Assembly: GCA_913055575.1 (NCBI GenBank)
Contig: CAJXLI010000004.1
Span: forward strand, 1-42,723
Reading direction: 5' to 3'
Source of the DNA: an uncultured Ectothiorhodospiraceae bacterium
Lineage (GTDB): Bacteria; Pseudomonadota; Gammaproteobacteria; Nitrococcales; Halorhodospiraceae
Length of the DNA stretch: 42,723 nt
The notes below the pieces were generated by a model. The model saw only the letters and a program-made list of their open reading frames with translations, ran no database searches and was not told the DNA's origin. The translations under genes and the position numbers were made by a program. This document shows positions 1-8,573 of this stretch, piece by piece. Within the stretch, counting starts at the first letter, position 1. Each line of letters opens with the position of its first letter.

Positions 1-210
1 GGGGTGGGTATCGAGGACGATGCCGGCGTGGCCCTGGAACTGGTGCACAGTCCACCCGCTGGGGGCGAACGACTCGAAGTACGGCTTGAGCACGCCGTAG
101 GTCATCGCCCCCTCGAGGCCGATCGGGCTCGGCGCGGCGAGGACCTCGCGCATCCGGGCGAACTGCGCCTCCGGCATGGGCTGGGTCCAGGGCTGGTCCT
201 GCTGGGTCAT
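1..210 (-). CDS. Metallopeptidase-like protein, N-terminal 70 residues (gene runs off the window)
   Basis: This is an open frame from ATG at 210 down to base 1, preceded by a good Shine-Dalgarno (GAGAGGAAG). The visible part begins MTQQDQPW and contains APSPIGLEGAMTYGVLKPY and GHAGIVLDTHP. That pattern (a short helix, 'APSPxGxE', then a strand ending at the first metal-binding region) resembles the start of M20/M42-type zinc exopeptidases. No metal ligands lie within the visible part, so the family call is tentative. It is transcribed away from the FGGY kinase gene, with 77 bases between the two start codons. The function cannot be settled from this fragment. Confidence 0.5.
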   Translation of the reverse strand, partial: MTQQDQPWTQPMPEAQFARMREVLAAPSPIGLEGAMTYGVLKPYFESFAPSGWTVHQFQGHAGIVLDTHP

Positions 211-287
211 GGGCTTCCTCTCGCGTGTCGCGGCTAGATTGGGCGATACTGATCGTTCACCTCGCCTACCATAGCGCAGCTGACACC

Positions 288-1562
288 GTGGCACCGAACC
301 GCAGAACCGCGAGCGCCGGAGTGGACGTGGGCACCTCCGGCTGCAAGGCCGCTGTCGTCGACCCTCAGGGGACGGTCCTGGCACGCTCCCGCATCGCGTG
401 GCCCGGCGGGCGCATGCCCGCAGAGCCGGAAGCCTGGAGCGCGGTCGCGGAGGCTGCCCTGGCGGCTGCCGTGTCCCGGACGCGCCGGCGGGTGGGCGCC
501 GTGGCGGTGGACGGCACCTCCGGCACCGTGCTGTGGGCAGCGCCGGACGGTACGCCGCTCACCCCCGCCATGCGGTACGACGAGCCGGCCGCCGAGGCCT
601 GGGTGGCAGCCGTCGCCGAGCACGCCCCGGCAGCGAGCGGCGCCCACGGCGCTGGCTCAGGGCTGGCCCGCGGCCTGCACCTCGCTGCCCGCTACGGGGT
701 GCGCGGACCTTGCCGGCTGCTCAGCCAGGCCGACTGGATCGCCGGGCACCTGTGCGGGCGCTTCGACCTCACCGACGAGAACAACGCCCTGAAGCTGGGC
801 TACGACGCGGTCGAGCGCCGCTGGCCGGCGTGGCTACAGGCCCTGCCCCTATCGGCGGACTGCCTGCCCAGCGCCCTCGCCCCCGGTACCACTATGGGGA
901 CGGTCCGGGCCGAGGCCGCCCGAGCCACCTCCCTGGGAGCGGACTGCCGCGTGGTCACCGGCACCACCGACGCCATCGCCGGCTTCCTGGCCACCGGCGC
1001 CGGCGAGGACGGCGACGCCGTCACCTCCCTGGGGACCACCCTGGCGCTCAAGCAAGTCGCTGCGCAGCCCGTCTTCTCACCCGGGCACGGCGCCTACAGC
1101 CACCGGCTCGGGGCACACTTCCTCGCCGGGGGAGCCTCCAACTGCGGCGCCGGCATCCTGGCCCGCTACTTCACCGACGAGCAGCTCGAGGCCCTCACCG
1201 CGCAGCTCGACCCGGGACACGACACCGGGCTGGACTACTACCCGCTCCCTGCCCCCGGCGAGCGCTTCCCCCACGCCGACCCGGGCCTGCAGCCCCGCCT
1301 GGAACCGCGCCCCGCCGATCCGGCGCGGTTCCTGCAAGGGCTGATGGAGGGCATCGCCGCCGTGGAGGCCGAGGGGTACCGGCGCCTGCAGGCGCTCGGG
1401 GCCCCACCTCTACGGCACGTCACCACCGTCGGCGGCGGCGCCGCCAATCCGGCCTGGAGCCGCATCCGCAGCCGCTACCTCGGGGTGCCGGTGGCAGCGG
1501 CGGAGGAAGCCGAGGCGGCCGTGGGGGCAGCGTGGCTGGCCGGACATCCGCCGGGCGCCTGA
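288..1562 (+). CDS. FGGY-family carbohydrate kinase (D-ribulokinase / plant XK1-like)
   Basis: The product is an ATP-dependent pentulose (or related sugar) kinase of about 424 residues. The N-terminal phosphate-binding loop GVDVGTSGCK is at residues 11-20. The C-terminal ATPase half carries GTTDAIAGFL near residue 225, followed by DAVTSLGTTLALK, and ends with the adenosine-site motif VGGGAANPAWSRIR. The segment DENNALKLGYD and the late GERFPHADPGLQPRLEPRP resemble, from memory, the cyanobacterial/plant ribulokinase branch rather than classical XylB; this sub-assignment is tentative. I chose GTG at 288 because the Gly-rich loop then falls about ten residues in. The frame stays open upstream to an ATG at 225, which would add 21 non-conserved residues. 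No sugar-pathway partner is adjacent. Confidence 0.8.
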   Translation: MAPNRRTASAGVDVGTSGCKAAVVDPQGTVLARSRIAWPGGRMPAEPEAWSAVAEAALAAAVSRTRRRVGAVAVDGTSGTVLWAAPDGTPLTPAMRYDEPAAEAWVAAVAEHAPAASGAHGAGSGLARGLHLAARYGVRGPCRLLSQADWIAGHLCGRFDLTDENNALKLGYDAVERRWPAWLQALPLSADCLPSALAPGTTMGTVRAEAARATSLGADCRVVTGTTDAIAGFLATGAGEDGDAVTSLGTTLALKQVAAQPVFSPGHGAYSHRLGAHFLAGGASNCGAGILARYFTDEQLEALTAQLDPGHDTGLDYYPLPAPGERFPHADPGLQPRLEPRPADPARFLQGLMEGIAAVEAEGYRRLQALGAPPLRHVTTVGGGAANPAWSRIRSRYLGVPVAAAEEAEAAVGAAWLAGHPPGA

Positions 1563-1739
1563 CCCGTAGCACCGCCTGTCGCCTGATAGCGCCTTGCCTC
1601 TTGCCGTCAACACCGCAGAATGGGAGGCATAGAGGCGCGCGGTCGACCTCCGCCCCGCTGCGAGGCAGGCTCGGCCGACAACCCCGGGACCCGTTGGGCC
1701 TGGGGCGCGACCACGCACCGCAAGCCGCCTGGAGCCCCG

Positions 1740-3098
1740 ATGAGCGAGCGCAACGCCGAGCTGAGCCACCGCGACCTGAGCGTGCTCTGGCACCCCACCA
1801 CGCAGATGCAAGACCACCACGATGGCCTGCCTCTGCTCCCGGTGGCGGAGGGCCGGGGCGCCTGGCTGCGAGATCGCGACGGCAAGTGGTACCTGGACGC
1901 CATCAGCTCCTGGTGGGTGAACCTCCTCGGCCACTGCAACCCACGCATCAACGAGGCCATCAAGGCGCAGCTCGAGCGGCTGGAGCACGTCATCCTCGCC
2001 GGCTGCTCCCACGAGCCGGCGGTGGAGCTCGCCGAGCGGCTGACCGCCCGCAGCCCGCAGGGGCTGGAGCGGGTCTTCTACACCGACAACGGCGCCTCCA
2101 GCATCGAGGTGGCGCTGAAGATGAGCCACCACTACTGGCGCAACACCGGCCATCCGGAGAAGACCCGCTACATCAACCTCGCCAACAGCTACCACGGCGA
2201 CACCCTCGGCGCGCTGAGCGTCGGCGACGCCGGGGTCTTCAAGGCGGCCTACGAGCCGCTGCTCATGGAGCCGATCACCGTGCCCTCGCCGGACTGCTTC
2301 CACCGCGAGGCGGGGGTGGACTGCGCGGAGCACGCCGCGCAGATGTTCGTGCACATGGAGGCCGCCCTCCAGGAGCACGCCCACGAGACGGCAGCGGTGA
2401 TCGTCGAGCCCCTGGTGCAGGGCGCCGGCGGGATGCGCATGTACCACCCGGTCTACCTGGAGCGGCTGCGCGAGGCTTGCGACCGGCACGGGGTCCACCT
2501 GATCGCCGACGAGATCGCCACCGGCCTCGGCCGGACCGGTACCCTGTTCGCCTGCGAGCAGGCCGGCATCGCACCGGATTTCATGTGCGTCTCCAAGGGG
2601 ATTACCGGCGGCTACCTGCCCCTGGCTGCGGTGCTGCTCACCGAGACCGTCTATCGGGCCTTCCTCGACGATTTCACCAACCTGACCGGCTTCCTGCACT
2701 CGCACAGCTACACCGGCAACCCGCTGGCCTGCGCCGCCGCCCTGGCCACGCTGGATATCCTCGACAGCGACGACATCCTCAACCGCAACCAGGAGACCGC
2801 GCAGCGCATGGCCGAGGCCGCCGCCCCCCTGGGCGAGCACCCCAACGTGGGCGAGATCCGCCAGACCGGCATGATCCTCGCCATCGAGATGGTCCAAGAT
2901 AAGGCGCAGCGGACCCCCTTCCCCTGGCACGAGCGCCGCGGGCTCATCGCCTACCGCCACGCCCTCGAGCGCGGCGCGCTCCTGCGGCCCATCGGCAACG
3001 TGCTCTACTGGATGCCGCCCTACGTGATCGAGCCGGACGAGATCGACTGGCTCGCGACCGTGACGGCCGAGGCCATCGACCAGGCGACCCAGGACTAG
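1740..3098 (+). CDS. bioA: Adenosylmethionine-8-amino-7-oxononanoate aminotransferase
   Basis: BioA makes 7,8-diaminopelargonate from KAPA using SAM as amino donor, the step before BioD. It is a PLP fold-type I class III aminotransferase of 452 residues. Visible motifs are DAISSWWVNLLGH near the N-terminus, the substrate-binding SSWW, the cofactor aspartate in IADEIATGLGRTG, and the Schiff-base lysine in CVSKGITGGYLP (Lys286). The ATG at 1740 begins MSERNAELSHRD, and upstream in-frame codons look non-coding. The other bio genes lie near 19.7-24.2 kb on the opposite strand, so bioA is split from its pathway. rsmE follows 12 bases downstream, a linkage also known from Pseudomonas. The 177-base gap upstream has no clear promoter or riboswitch. 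Confidence 0.95.
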   Translation: MSERNAELSHRDLSVLWHPTTQMQDHHDGLPLLPVAEGRGAWLRDRDGKWYLDAISSWWVNLLGHCNPRINEAIKAQLERLEHVILAGCSHEPAVELAERLTARSPQGLERVFYTDNGASSIEVALKMSHHYWRNTGHPEKTRYINLANSYHGDTLGALSVGDAGVFKAAYEPLLMEPITVPSPDCFHREAGVDCAEHAAQMFVHMEAALQEHAHETAAVIVEPLVQGAGGMRMYHPVYLERLREACDRHGVHLIADEIATGLGRTGTLFACEQAGIAPDFMCVSKGITGGYLPLAAVLLTETVYRAFLDDFTNLTGFLHSHSYTGNPLACAAALATLDILDSDDILNRNQETAQRMAEAAAPLGEHPNVGEIRQTGMILAIEMVQDKAQRTPFPWHERRGLIAYRHALERGALLRPIGNVLYWMPPYVIEPDEIDWLATVTAEAIDQATQD

Positions 3099-3110
3099 CA
3101 GGCGCTCCCC

Positions 3111-3833
3111 ATGCCCCGGCTGTTCGTGCCGCAAGCGCTCACCCCGTACGAGACCCTCGAGCTCACCTCCGAGGCCGCTGCCCACGCCCGGGCGCTGCGG
3201 CTGCGTCCCGGCGATCCGGTGACGCTGTTCAACGGCGAGGGCGGCGAGCACCCGAGCGAGGTGGCGGCGGTGGAGCGACGCCGGGTCGCGGTGCGCGTGG
3301 GCGAGCACGACGCCGTCGAGCGGGAGATGCCGGTACCGGTGCAGCTCCTGCAGGCGGTGGGCAAGGGCGAGCGCATGGACACCGCGGTGGAGAAGGCCAC
3401 CGAGCTGGGGGCCGCGGAGATCGTGCCAGTACTCACCGAGCGGACCGTGGTCCGGCTCGACGACCCGAAGCGGGCGGCCAAGCGCCGGCGCCACTGGGCG
3501 GCGGTAGCGCGCAGCGCCTGCGAGCAGTGCGGCCGCAACACCCCGCCCCGCATCGCCGAGCCAGTGGCCCTGCCCCGGGCGTGGCAGCAGGCAGCGGCCT
3601 ACCCGCTGCGGCTGACCCTCGACCCCCTGGCAGCCCCGCGGCTGAGCAGCCTCGTCGGAGCGCAGGCCACGGCGCTGCTCATCGGCCCGGAGGGCGGGCT
3701 CAGCCCCGCTGAGCAGGAGGCGGCGGCGGCCAACGGCTTCCAGCGCGGCGGGATGGGGCCGCGGGTGCTACGCACCGAGACCGCCGCCGTCGCCGCCCTC
3801 ACCGCCGTCGGCCTCGCCCTCGGCGAGCTGTAG
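3111..3833 (+). CDS. rsmE: 16S rRNA (uracil(1498)-N3)-methyltransferase
   Basis: RsmE methylates N3 of U1498 in 16S rRNA in the assembled 30S subunit, using SAM. The protein has 240 residues, the usual family length. It has an N-terminal PUA-like domain (roughly residues 1-70) and a SPOUT methyltransferase domain with a trefoil-knot C-terminus. The diagnostic motifs are KGERMDTAVEKATELG, LLIGPEGGLSPAE and GPRVLRTETAAVAAL. The start ATG at 3111 gives MPRLFVPQAL, matching the family's typical beginning. It lies 12 bases after bioA and is probably cotranscribed with it. A promoter for gshB begins just downstream. Confidence 0.95.
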   Translation: MPRLFVPQALTPYETLELTSEAAAHARALRLRPGDPVTLFNGEGGEHPSEVAAVERRRVAVRVGEHDAVEREMPVPVQLLQAVGKGERMDTAVEKATELGAAEIVPVLTERTVVRLDDPKRAAKRRRHWAAVARSACEQCGRNTPPRIAEPVALPRAWQQAAAYPLRLTLDPLAAPRLSSLVGAQATALLIGPEGGLSPAEQEAAAANGFQRGGMGPRVLRTETAAVAALTAVGLALGEL

Positions 3834-3845
3834 GGGCGCCCCTCC

Positions 3846-3874
3846 TTCGTCGCCCGCCACGGGTCGGTTACACT
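3846..3874 (+). promoter_or_regulatory. Candidate sigma-70 promoter of gshB
   Basis: A -35-like TTCGTC at 3846-3851 and a -10-like TACACT at 3869-3874 are separated by 17 bases. They sit in the only gap between rsmE and gshB. Transcription would start about 20 bases before the gshB ATG. Assigned by eye. Confidence 0.5.
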
Positions 3875-3899
3875 GGGGCAGATTGTCTTGCTGCGGTAG

Positions 3900-4856
3900 A
3901 TGCGCTCCCCTATGACTGCCCGACTCGGCGTCGTGATGGCCCCCATCAGCGCCATCAAGCCAGCCAAGGACTCCACGCTCGCCCTGCTGCTGGAGGCGCA
4001 GCGCCGGGGCTACGAGCTGTGGTATCTGGAGACCCGCGATCTGTACGCCGACAGCGGCCTGGCCTGCGGGCGAGCACGGCCGCTGACCGTCCACGATGAT
4101 CGCCACCGTTGGTACAGCCTGGGCGAGCCGGTAGCAACGGCGCTACGCGATCTGGGGACCCTGCTCATGCGCGAGGATCCGCCGGTGGACGCAGCCTACC
4201 TCAGCGCCACGCATCTGCTCTCGCTGGCCGAAGCGCAGGGGGCACGGGTGGTCAACCGGCCGGCGGCCCTGCGCGATGCCAACGAGAAGCTCTTCGCCCT
4301 GCACTGGCCCCACCTGTGCCCGGCGACCCGGGTCTCCGCCGACCCGGCGGTGCTGCGCGGGTTCATCGCCGAGCAGGGCAAGGCGGTGCTCAAGCCCCTG
4401 GACGCCATGGGCGGGGCGTCCATTTTCGTCCTCGCCGACGGCGATCCCAACACCACCGTCATCCTCGAGACCCTCACCGAGGGCGGCCAGCGCTACGCCA
4501 TGGCCCAGCAGTACCTGCCGCGGATTGCCGAGGGGGACAAGCGGGTGCTCGTCTTCGGTGGTGAGCCCCACCCGCACGCCCTGGCGCGGGTGCCGGCGCA
4601 GGGCGAGACGCGGGGCAACCTCGCCGCCGGCGGCAGTGGCGAGCCGGCGCCGGTGACCGACGGCGAGCGCGCCGTCTGCGCCGAGCTGGCGCCTACCTTG
4701 CGGGCGCACGGCCTGGAGCTCGTGGGGCTGGACTTCATCGGGGAGCGCCTCACCGAGATCAACGTCACCAGCCCGACCTGCCTCCGCGAGATCGACGCCC
4801 TCTTCGGGGACAACACCGCCGGCGCCTTCTTCGACCACCTGGAGGGCCGATCTTGA
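3900..4856 (+). CDS. gshB: Glutathione synthetase
   Basis: GshB ligates gamma-glutamylcysteine and glycine with ATP to give glutathione in the cytoplasm. The protein has 318 residues, close to the E. coli length of 316. It starts with the conserved GVVMAPISAIKPAKDSTLALL, followed by the ATP-grasp domain with KPLDAMGGASIF and LVFGGEPHPHALAR, and ends with LDFIGERLTEINVTSPT containing the Mg-binding Glu/Asn. The first ATG is at 3900; a second ATG at 3912 (MTARLGVVM) is equally plausible because no strong Shine-Dalgarno decides between them. The stop codon overlaps the TTG start of apbE as TTGA, suggesting coupled translation. gshB upstream of yqgE-ruvX-pyrR is also the arrangement in Pseudomonas. 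Confidence 0.95.
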   Translation: MRSPMTARLGVVMAPISAIKPAKDSTLALLLEAQRRGYELWYLETRDLYADSGLACGRARPLTVHDDRHRWYSLGEPVATALRDLGTLLMREDPPVDAAYLSATHLLSLAEAQGARVVNRPAALRDANEKLFALHWPHLCPATRVSADPAVLRGFIAEQGKAVLKPLDAMGGASIFVLADGDPNTTVILETLTEGGQRYAMAQQYLPRIAEGDKRVLVFGGEPHPHALARVPAQGETRGNLAAGGSGEPAPVTDGERAVCAELAPTLRAHGLELVGLDFIGERLTEINVTSPTCLREIDALFGDNTAGAFFDHLEGRS

Positions 4857-5908
4857 GCCGTCGCGGTCCCTGTATGCGGCGCTGGCTGGCGCCCTTGGCC
4901 CTGGTAGCTACCGCGGCAGGGCTGGCCGGCTGCAGCCAGGAGCCGGATAGCGCCCAGCTGCAGTTCCTCTCCCTGGGGACCCGGGTGGAGGTGAGCGTCC
5001 GCGACGCCAGCGACGGCAGCCCCCGGGCCGCCGCCGAGGCGGCGCGCGCCGAGATCGAGGCCATCGACGAGGCCTGGCAGCCGACGCGGGGCTCCGAGCT
5101 AGGCAGGCTGAACGAGCACCTGGCCGAGGGCGAGGCCATGGAGGTCAGCGACGAGCTGATCACTGTCCTCGAGCGGGCCCGGCAGATCGAGGCGCAGAGC
5201 GGCGGCCGCTTCAGCCCGGCCATCGGCGGGCTGATCGAGCTGTGGGGCTTCTCCTCGGCAGAGGGGCCGCTATCCGCCCCGCCCCCCGAGGCCAAGATCC
5301 AGGCCTGGGTAGAGAAAGCGCCGCGCGTCGCCGACCTGCGCTGGGACGACGAGAACCGCGTCACCACCCGCAACGACGCCGTGCGCCTGGACCTGGGCGG
5401 CATCGGCAAGGGCTTCGCCGGGCTGCGCGCCGCCGAGGCGCTGCGCGAGCACGGCGTACGTGCCGCGCTGATCAGCCTGGGCGGCGACCTGGTCACCGTC
5501 GGCAAGCCCGCGGAGCGGCCGTGGCGGATGGGTGTCCGGGACCCCCGCGAGGACAGCGTGCTGGCTGCCGTCGAGGCCCGTGCCGACGAGAGCGTCTTCA
5601 CCTCCGGCGACTACGAGCGCACCTTCACCCACGAGGATCGGCGCTACCACCACATCCTCGACCCGACCACGGGCTACCCGGCCATGGGCAGCCGCTCGGT
5701 GACCGTCATCCACGAGGACCCCGTCCTCGCCGACGCGGCGGCCACCGCGCTGTTCATCGCCGGCCCGGAGGGCTGGCAGGCGCTGGCCGAGAGGCTGGGG
5801 ATCCGCCACGTGCTGCTCATCGACAACGACGGCGAGGCGTGGCTGACCGAGGCCATGGCGGAGCGTGTGGAGCTGCGGCACGAGCCGGAGGCGGTCCACA
5901 TCGAGTAG
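4853..5908 (+). CDS. apbE: FAD:protein FMN transferase, lipoprotein (ApbE family)
   Basis: ApbE transfers FMN from FAD to threonines of periplasmic flavoproteins such as NqrC/RnfG. A signal sequence ends in a lipobox (LAGC, Cys27 from the TTG start or Cys20 from an inner ATG), so it should be a membrane-anchored periplasmic lipoprotein. Diagnostic motifs are RLDLGGIGKGFAG, ALISLGGDLVTVG and YHHILDPTTGYPA (HHILDP at residues 266-271), the Mg/FAD site. The TTG at 4853 has GGAGG seven bases upstream and overlaps the gshB stop as TTGA. ATG at 4874 (MRRWLAP) is the alternative and gives a more compact signal peptide. No Nqr or Rnf genes occur here to name its target. Confidence 0.9.
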   Translation: MSRRGPCMRRWLAPLALVATAAGLAGCSQEPDSAQLQFLSLGTRVEVSVRDASDGSPRAAAEAARAEIEAIDEAWQPTRGSELGRLNEHLAEGEAMEVSDELITVLERARQIEAQSGGRFSPAIGGLIELWGFSSAEGPLSAPPPEAKIQAWVEKAPRVADLRWDDENRVTTRNDAVRLDLGGIGKGFAGLRAAEALREHGVRAALISLGGDLVTVGKPAERPWRMGVRDPREDSVLAAVEARADESVFTSGDYERTFTHEDRRYHHILDPTTGYPAMGSRSVTVIHEDPVLADAAATALFIAGPEGWQALAERLGIRHVLLIDNDGEAWLTEAMAERVELRHEPEAVHIE

Positions 5909-5942
5909 CCGGGACGGGCAGCCTGGGCGGGGCCGCGGCAGG

Positions 5943-5969
5943 CGCCGGCGATCGGGCCTGGCGCCTCCC
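5943..5969 (+). other. Inverted repeat after apbE, possible weak terminator
   Basis: The arms AGGCGCC and GGCGCCT flank an 11-base spacer in the apbE-yqgE gap. No T-tract follows, so termination would not be classically intrinsic. In DNA this GC-rich such a repeat may be chance. Coordinates are approximate by one or two bases. Confidence 0.25.
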
Positions 5970-6042
5970 TCGCAGTGGCAGGAGACGCCTGCTCGCCGCC
6001 GGCGCCGGGCGCGCGAGGGCGCAAGCGCCGGACCGCGCACCC

Positions 6043-6072
6043 TTGCCCCGCCAGCAGCGGGTAACGGATACT
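6043..6072 (+). promoter_or_regulatory. Candidate promoter of yqgE-ruvX-pyrRBC' operon
   Basis: TTGCCC (6043-6048) and GATACT (6067-6072) are separated by 18 bases. The -10 box ends only six bases before the yqgE ATG at 6079, so initiation seven bases downstream would fall on the start codon itself. No Shine-Dalgarno is visible before this ATG, which fits a leaderless message. Assigned by eye. Confidence 0.4.
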
Positions 6073-6078
6073 GGTTGC

Positions 6079-6660
6079 ATGTCAGAGATAGCTACCCAAG
6101 GGAGCGGCGACCGGCTGACCAATCAGTTCCTGATCGCCATGCCCACGCTGGATGACCCCAACTTCGCGCAGACGGTTACCCTCATCTGCGAGCACTCCGA
6201 GGAGGGGGCCATGGGCGTGGTCATCAACCGCTCCACGGAGGTCACGCTGGGGGATCTGTTCCAGCACCTGGAGCTGGAGATCGCCGATCACAGCCCCCAG
6301 GACCGGATCGTCTTCGCCGGCGGCCCGATCCAGCGCGAGCGGGGCTTCGTGCTCCACCCGGCGGGCCCGCAGTGGGAGGCCACCACGCAGATCTCCGAGG
6401 CGGTGGCCCTGACCACCTCCCGCGATATCCTCGCCGATCTGGCGCGCGGCGAGGGGCCGGAGCGCTTCATGGTGGCCCTGGGCTACGCCGGCTGGGACGC
6501 CGGGCAGCTGGAGGAGGAGCTGGCGCAGAACGCCTGGCTCTCCGGGCCGGTGGACGCCAGCATCATCTTCGAGGCCGACCCGGAGCAGCGCTGGCGGGCC
6601 GCAGCGGCCCAGCTGGGCGTGGATATCTCGCTGCTCTCCTCGGAGAGTGGCCGTGCCTGA
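6079..6660 (+). CDS. yqgE: YqgE/AlgH family protein
   Basis: This is a DUF179-family protein of 193 residues (E. coli YqgE has 187), with no firmly established biochemical function; the family name AlgH comes from a Pseudomonas alginate regulator. Typical signatures are present: LTNQFLIAMPTLDDPNF near the N-terminus, GAMGVVINRSTEVTLGDLF, IVFAGGPIQRERGFVLH and FMVALGYAGWDAGQLEEEL. The ATG at 6079 lacks a recognisable Shine-Dalgarno. Its 3' end overlaps the ruvX start by a few bases. The yqgE-ruvX-pyrR-pyrB order matches Pseudomonas. Confidence 0.92.
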   Translation: MSEIATQGSGDRLTNQFLIAMPTLDDPNFAQTVTLICEHSEEGAMGVVINRSTEVTLGDLFQHLELEIADHSPQDRIVFAGGPIQRERGFVLHPAGPQWEATTQISEAVALTTSRDILADLARGEGPERFMVALGYAGWDAGQLEEELAQNAWLSGPVDASIIFEADPEQRWRAAAAQLGVDISLLSSESGRA

Positions 6661-7081
6661 CCGGGCCAGCGGCACGCTGCTCGGCTTCGATCCCGGGCAG
6701 CGGCACATCGGCGTCGCCGTCGGCGAGGCGCTGCTCGGTACAGCGCGGGGCCTGGCGACCCTACCGGCGCGGAACGGCCAGCCGGAGTGGGGCGAGGTGG
6801 CGACCCTGCTCGAGCGCTGGGCGCCCCAGGCCCTGGTCGTCGGCCTGCCCAGCCACGCCGACGGCACCGACTCGGACAGCACCGTGACCGCGCGGCGTCT
6901 CGCCGGCCGCCTGCACGGGCGCTTCGGCCTGCCGGCGTATACCGTCGACGAGCGCCTCTCCTCCCGCGCCGCGGAGCAGCGGCTCGAGCCGCGGCAGCAC
7001 CAACGGGACCCCCAGGCGATCCACGCCGAGGCCGCTGCGGTTATCCTGGAGACCTACTTCGCCCAGCAAGGGATGGCATGA
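6653..7081 (+). CDS. ruvX: Pre-16S rRNA nuclease / Holliday junction resolvase-like YqgF
   Basis: YqgF (RuvX) is an RNase H-fold nuclease implicated in 5' maturation of 16S rRNA. The protein has about 142 residues, the normal size. Family motifs are [17 protein letters not shown] (with the first catalytic Asp), [12 protein letters not shown], and [16 protein letters not shown] with the acidic pair. Near the C-terminus, [13 protein letters not shown] replaces the usual D-x-xAAxxILQ. GTG at 6653 is preferred because GGAG ends seven bases upstream; GTG at 6647 adds two residues but lies one base from that Shine-Dalgarno. The stop overlaps the pyrR ATG as ATGA. Confidence 0.92.
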   Translation: MPDRASGTLLGFDPGQRHIGVAVGEALLGTARGLATLPARNGQPEWGEVATLLERWAPQALVVGLPSHADGTDSDSTVTARRLAGRLHGRFGLPAYTVDERLSSRAAEQRLEPRQHQRDPQAIHAEAAAVILETYFAQQGMA

Positions 7082-7590
7082 CCGGCATGGATCTCGATAT
7101 CCCGCACCTGCTCGACAGCGTCGCCGCGGCAACCACCAACGAGCTGCAGGCGCGCGGCATCCGCTCGCCGATCCTGGTGGGCATCCACACCGGCGGCGCC
7201 TGGGTGGCCGAGGCGCTGCACGAGCGCCTCCAGGCGCGACCGCCGGTGGGCACCCTGGAGGTCGCCTTCCACCGCGACGACCACGCCACCTCCGGGCTCA
7301 AGGCCGCGGTGCAGAGCTCCGAGGTCCCCGTGAGCCTGGAGGATCGGCCGGTGCTGCTCGTCGACGACGTCATCCATACGGGCCGTACCATCCGCGCGGC
7401 GCTCAACGCGCTGTTCGACTACGGCCGCCCCGGGCAGGTACTGCTCGCGGTACTCGCCGACCGCAACGGCCGCGAGCTACCGATCCAGCCGGATGTGGCC
7501 GGCACGCGGCTGACGCTGCCCGAGGGGCAGCGGCTCAAGCTACGCGGCCCGGACCCGCTGCGCTTCACGCTGGAGGGGAATCGATCGTGA
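7078..7590 (+). CDS. pyrR: PyrR bifunctional protein (uracil phosphoribosyltransferase/pyr regulator)
   Basis: The product is a 170-residue type I phosphoribosyltransferase. PyrR proteins convert uracil and PRPP to UMP, and in Gram-positive bacteria bind pyr mRNA. The PRPP loop is [34 protein letters not shown] precedes it and VEVAFHRDD-like residues follow. The ATG at 7078 overlaps the ruvX stop, and the TGA overlaps the pyrB GTG (GTGA), so pyrR-pyrB-pyrC' are tightly coupled. In Pseudomonas the equivalent pyrR precedes pyrB and its RNA-binding regulatory role is less certain. I saw no attenuator between pyrR and pyrB, since the genes overlap. Confidence 0.92.
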   Translation: MTGMDLDIPHLLDSVAAATTNELQARGIRSPILVGIHTGGAWVAEALHERLQARPPVGTLEVAFHRDDHATSGLKAAVQSSEVPVSLEDRPVLLVDDVIHTGRTIRAALNALFDYGRPGQVLLAVLADRNGRELPIQPDVAGTRLTLPEGQRLKLRGPDPLRFTLEGNRS

Positions 7591-8573
7591 GCGTCCAGCT
7601 CGATCCGCAGGGCCAGCTGCGCCACCTGATCAGCACCGAGGGGCTGCCGCGGGAGCTACTCACCCGCATCCTCGACACCGCCGAGTCGTTCTCGGGGGTG
7701 CTCGGCAAGTCCGTCAAGAAGGTACCGCTGCTGCGGGGCCGGACCATCGTCAACCTGTTCTTCGAGCCGAGCACGCGCACCCGCACCACCTTCGAGCTCG
7801 CCGCCCAGCGCCTGTCCGCCGATGTGCTCAACATCGACGTGGCCACCTCCTCCACCAGCAAGGGGGAGAACTTGCTCGACATGCTGCGCAACCTGGAGGC
7901 CATGCAGTGCGACGCCTTCGTGGTACGCCATGCCGATAGCGGGGCGGCGGAGTTCATCGCCCGCAACGTCGCCCCCGGGGTCTCGGTGATCAACGCCGGC
8001 GACGGCCGCCACGCGCACCCGACCCAGGCCCTGCTCGACGCCTTCACCATCCGCCGCCACAAGGGCCCGCTCGAGCCGCTGACCATCGCCATCGTCGGCG
8101 ATATCCTCCACTCCCGGGTGGCGCGCTCGCAGATCCACGCCCTGCTCGGCCTCGGCGCCGGCGAGGTACGGGTTATCGCCCCGCGGACGCTGCTGCCGCG
8201 GGCCATCGAGCACCTCGGGGTGCAGGTCTACGAGGATATGGACGCCGGGCTCGAGGGCGCCGATGTGGTGATGATGCTGCGCCTGCAGCACGAGCGCATG
8301 CAGGGCGCCCTGCTGCCGAGCGAGGGCGAGTTCTTCTCCCGCTACGGGCTCACCGAGCAGCGCCTGGAGGGCTCCCACCCCGAGGCCATCGTCATGCACC
8401 CCGGCCCGGTCAACCGCGGCGTTGAGCTCGACCCGCGAGTGGCCGACGGCCCCCGCTCAGTGATCCTGCGCCAGGTGACCAACGGGATCGCAGTACGCAT
8501 GGCAGTGATGTCCATCGTCCTGGGTGGCCAGGGCGAGGCGCCCACGGAGCCGCTCGAGGAGGTGGCGAATTGA
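7587..8573 (+). CDS. pyrB: Aspartate carbamoyltransferase catalytic chain (class A type)
   Basis: PyrB condenses carbamoyl phosphate and aspartate, the committed pyrimidine step. It has 328 residues, with an N-terminal extension relative to E. coli PyrB (311) like that of Pseudomonas. The carbamoyl-phosphate motif [19 protein letters not shown] starts at about residue 57, the loop [13 protein letters not shown] near 90, and the C-terminal [12 protein letters not shown] and [15 protein letters not shown] are intact. No pyrI regulatory-chain gene follows; instead an inactive dihydroorotase homologue overlaps it (TTGA). This predicts the dodecameric PyrB6-PyrC'6 enzyme, which in Pseudomonas depends on PyrC' for assembly. 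GTG start at 7587. Confidence 0.96.
   Translation: MSVQLDPQGQLRHLISTEGLPRELLTRILDTAESFSGVLGKSVKKVPLLRGRTIVNLFFEPSTRTRTTFELAAQRLSADVLNIDVATSSTSKGENLLDMLRNLEAMQCDAFVVRHADSGAAEFIARNVAPGVSVINAGDGRHAHPTQALLDAFTIRRHKGPLEPLTIAIVGDILHSRVARSQIHALLGLGAGEVRVIAPRTLLPRAIEHLGVQVYEDMDAGLEGADVVMMLRLQHERMQGALLPSEGEFFSRYGLTEQRLEGSHPEAIVMHPGPVNRGVELDPRVADGPRSVILRQVTNGIAVRMAVMSIVLGGQGEAPTEPLEEVAN

Noticed and set aside
1563-1739. Possible riboswitch in the 177-base gap before bioA
   Set aside because: I looked for cobalamin, TPP, SAM and similar core motifs and found none. Only a general GC-rich structure is present.
398-2902. An 834-codon plus-strand frame
   Set aside because: It runs in another frame through the FGGY kinase and bioA. 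The product is Arg/Pro/Gly-rich low complexity.
1410-3494. A 694-codon minus-strand frame
   Set aside because: It is antisense to bioA and rsmE. The translation is His/Leu/Val/Gly-rich without motifs, typical of shadow frames here.
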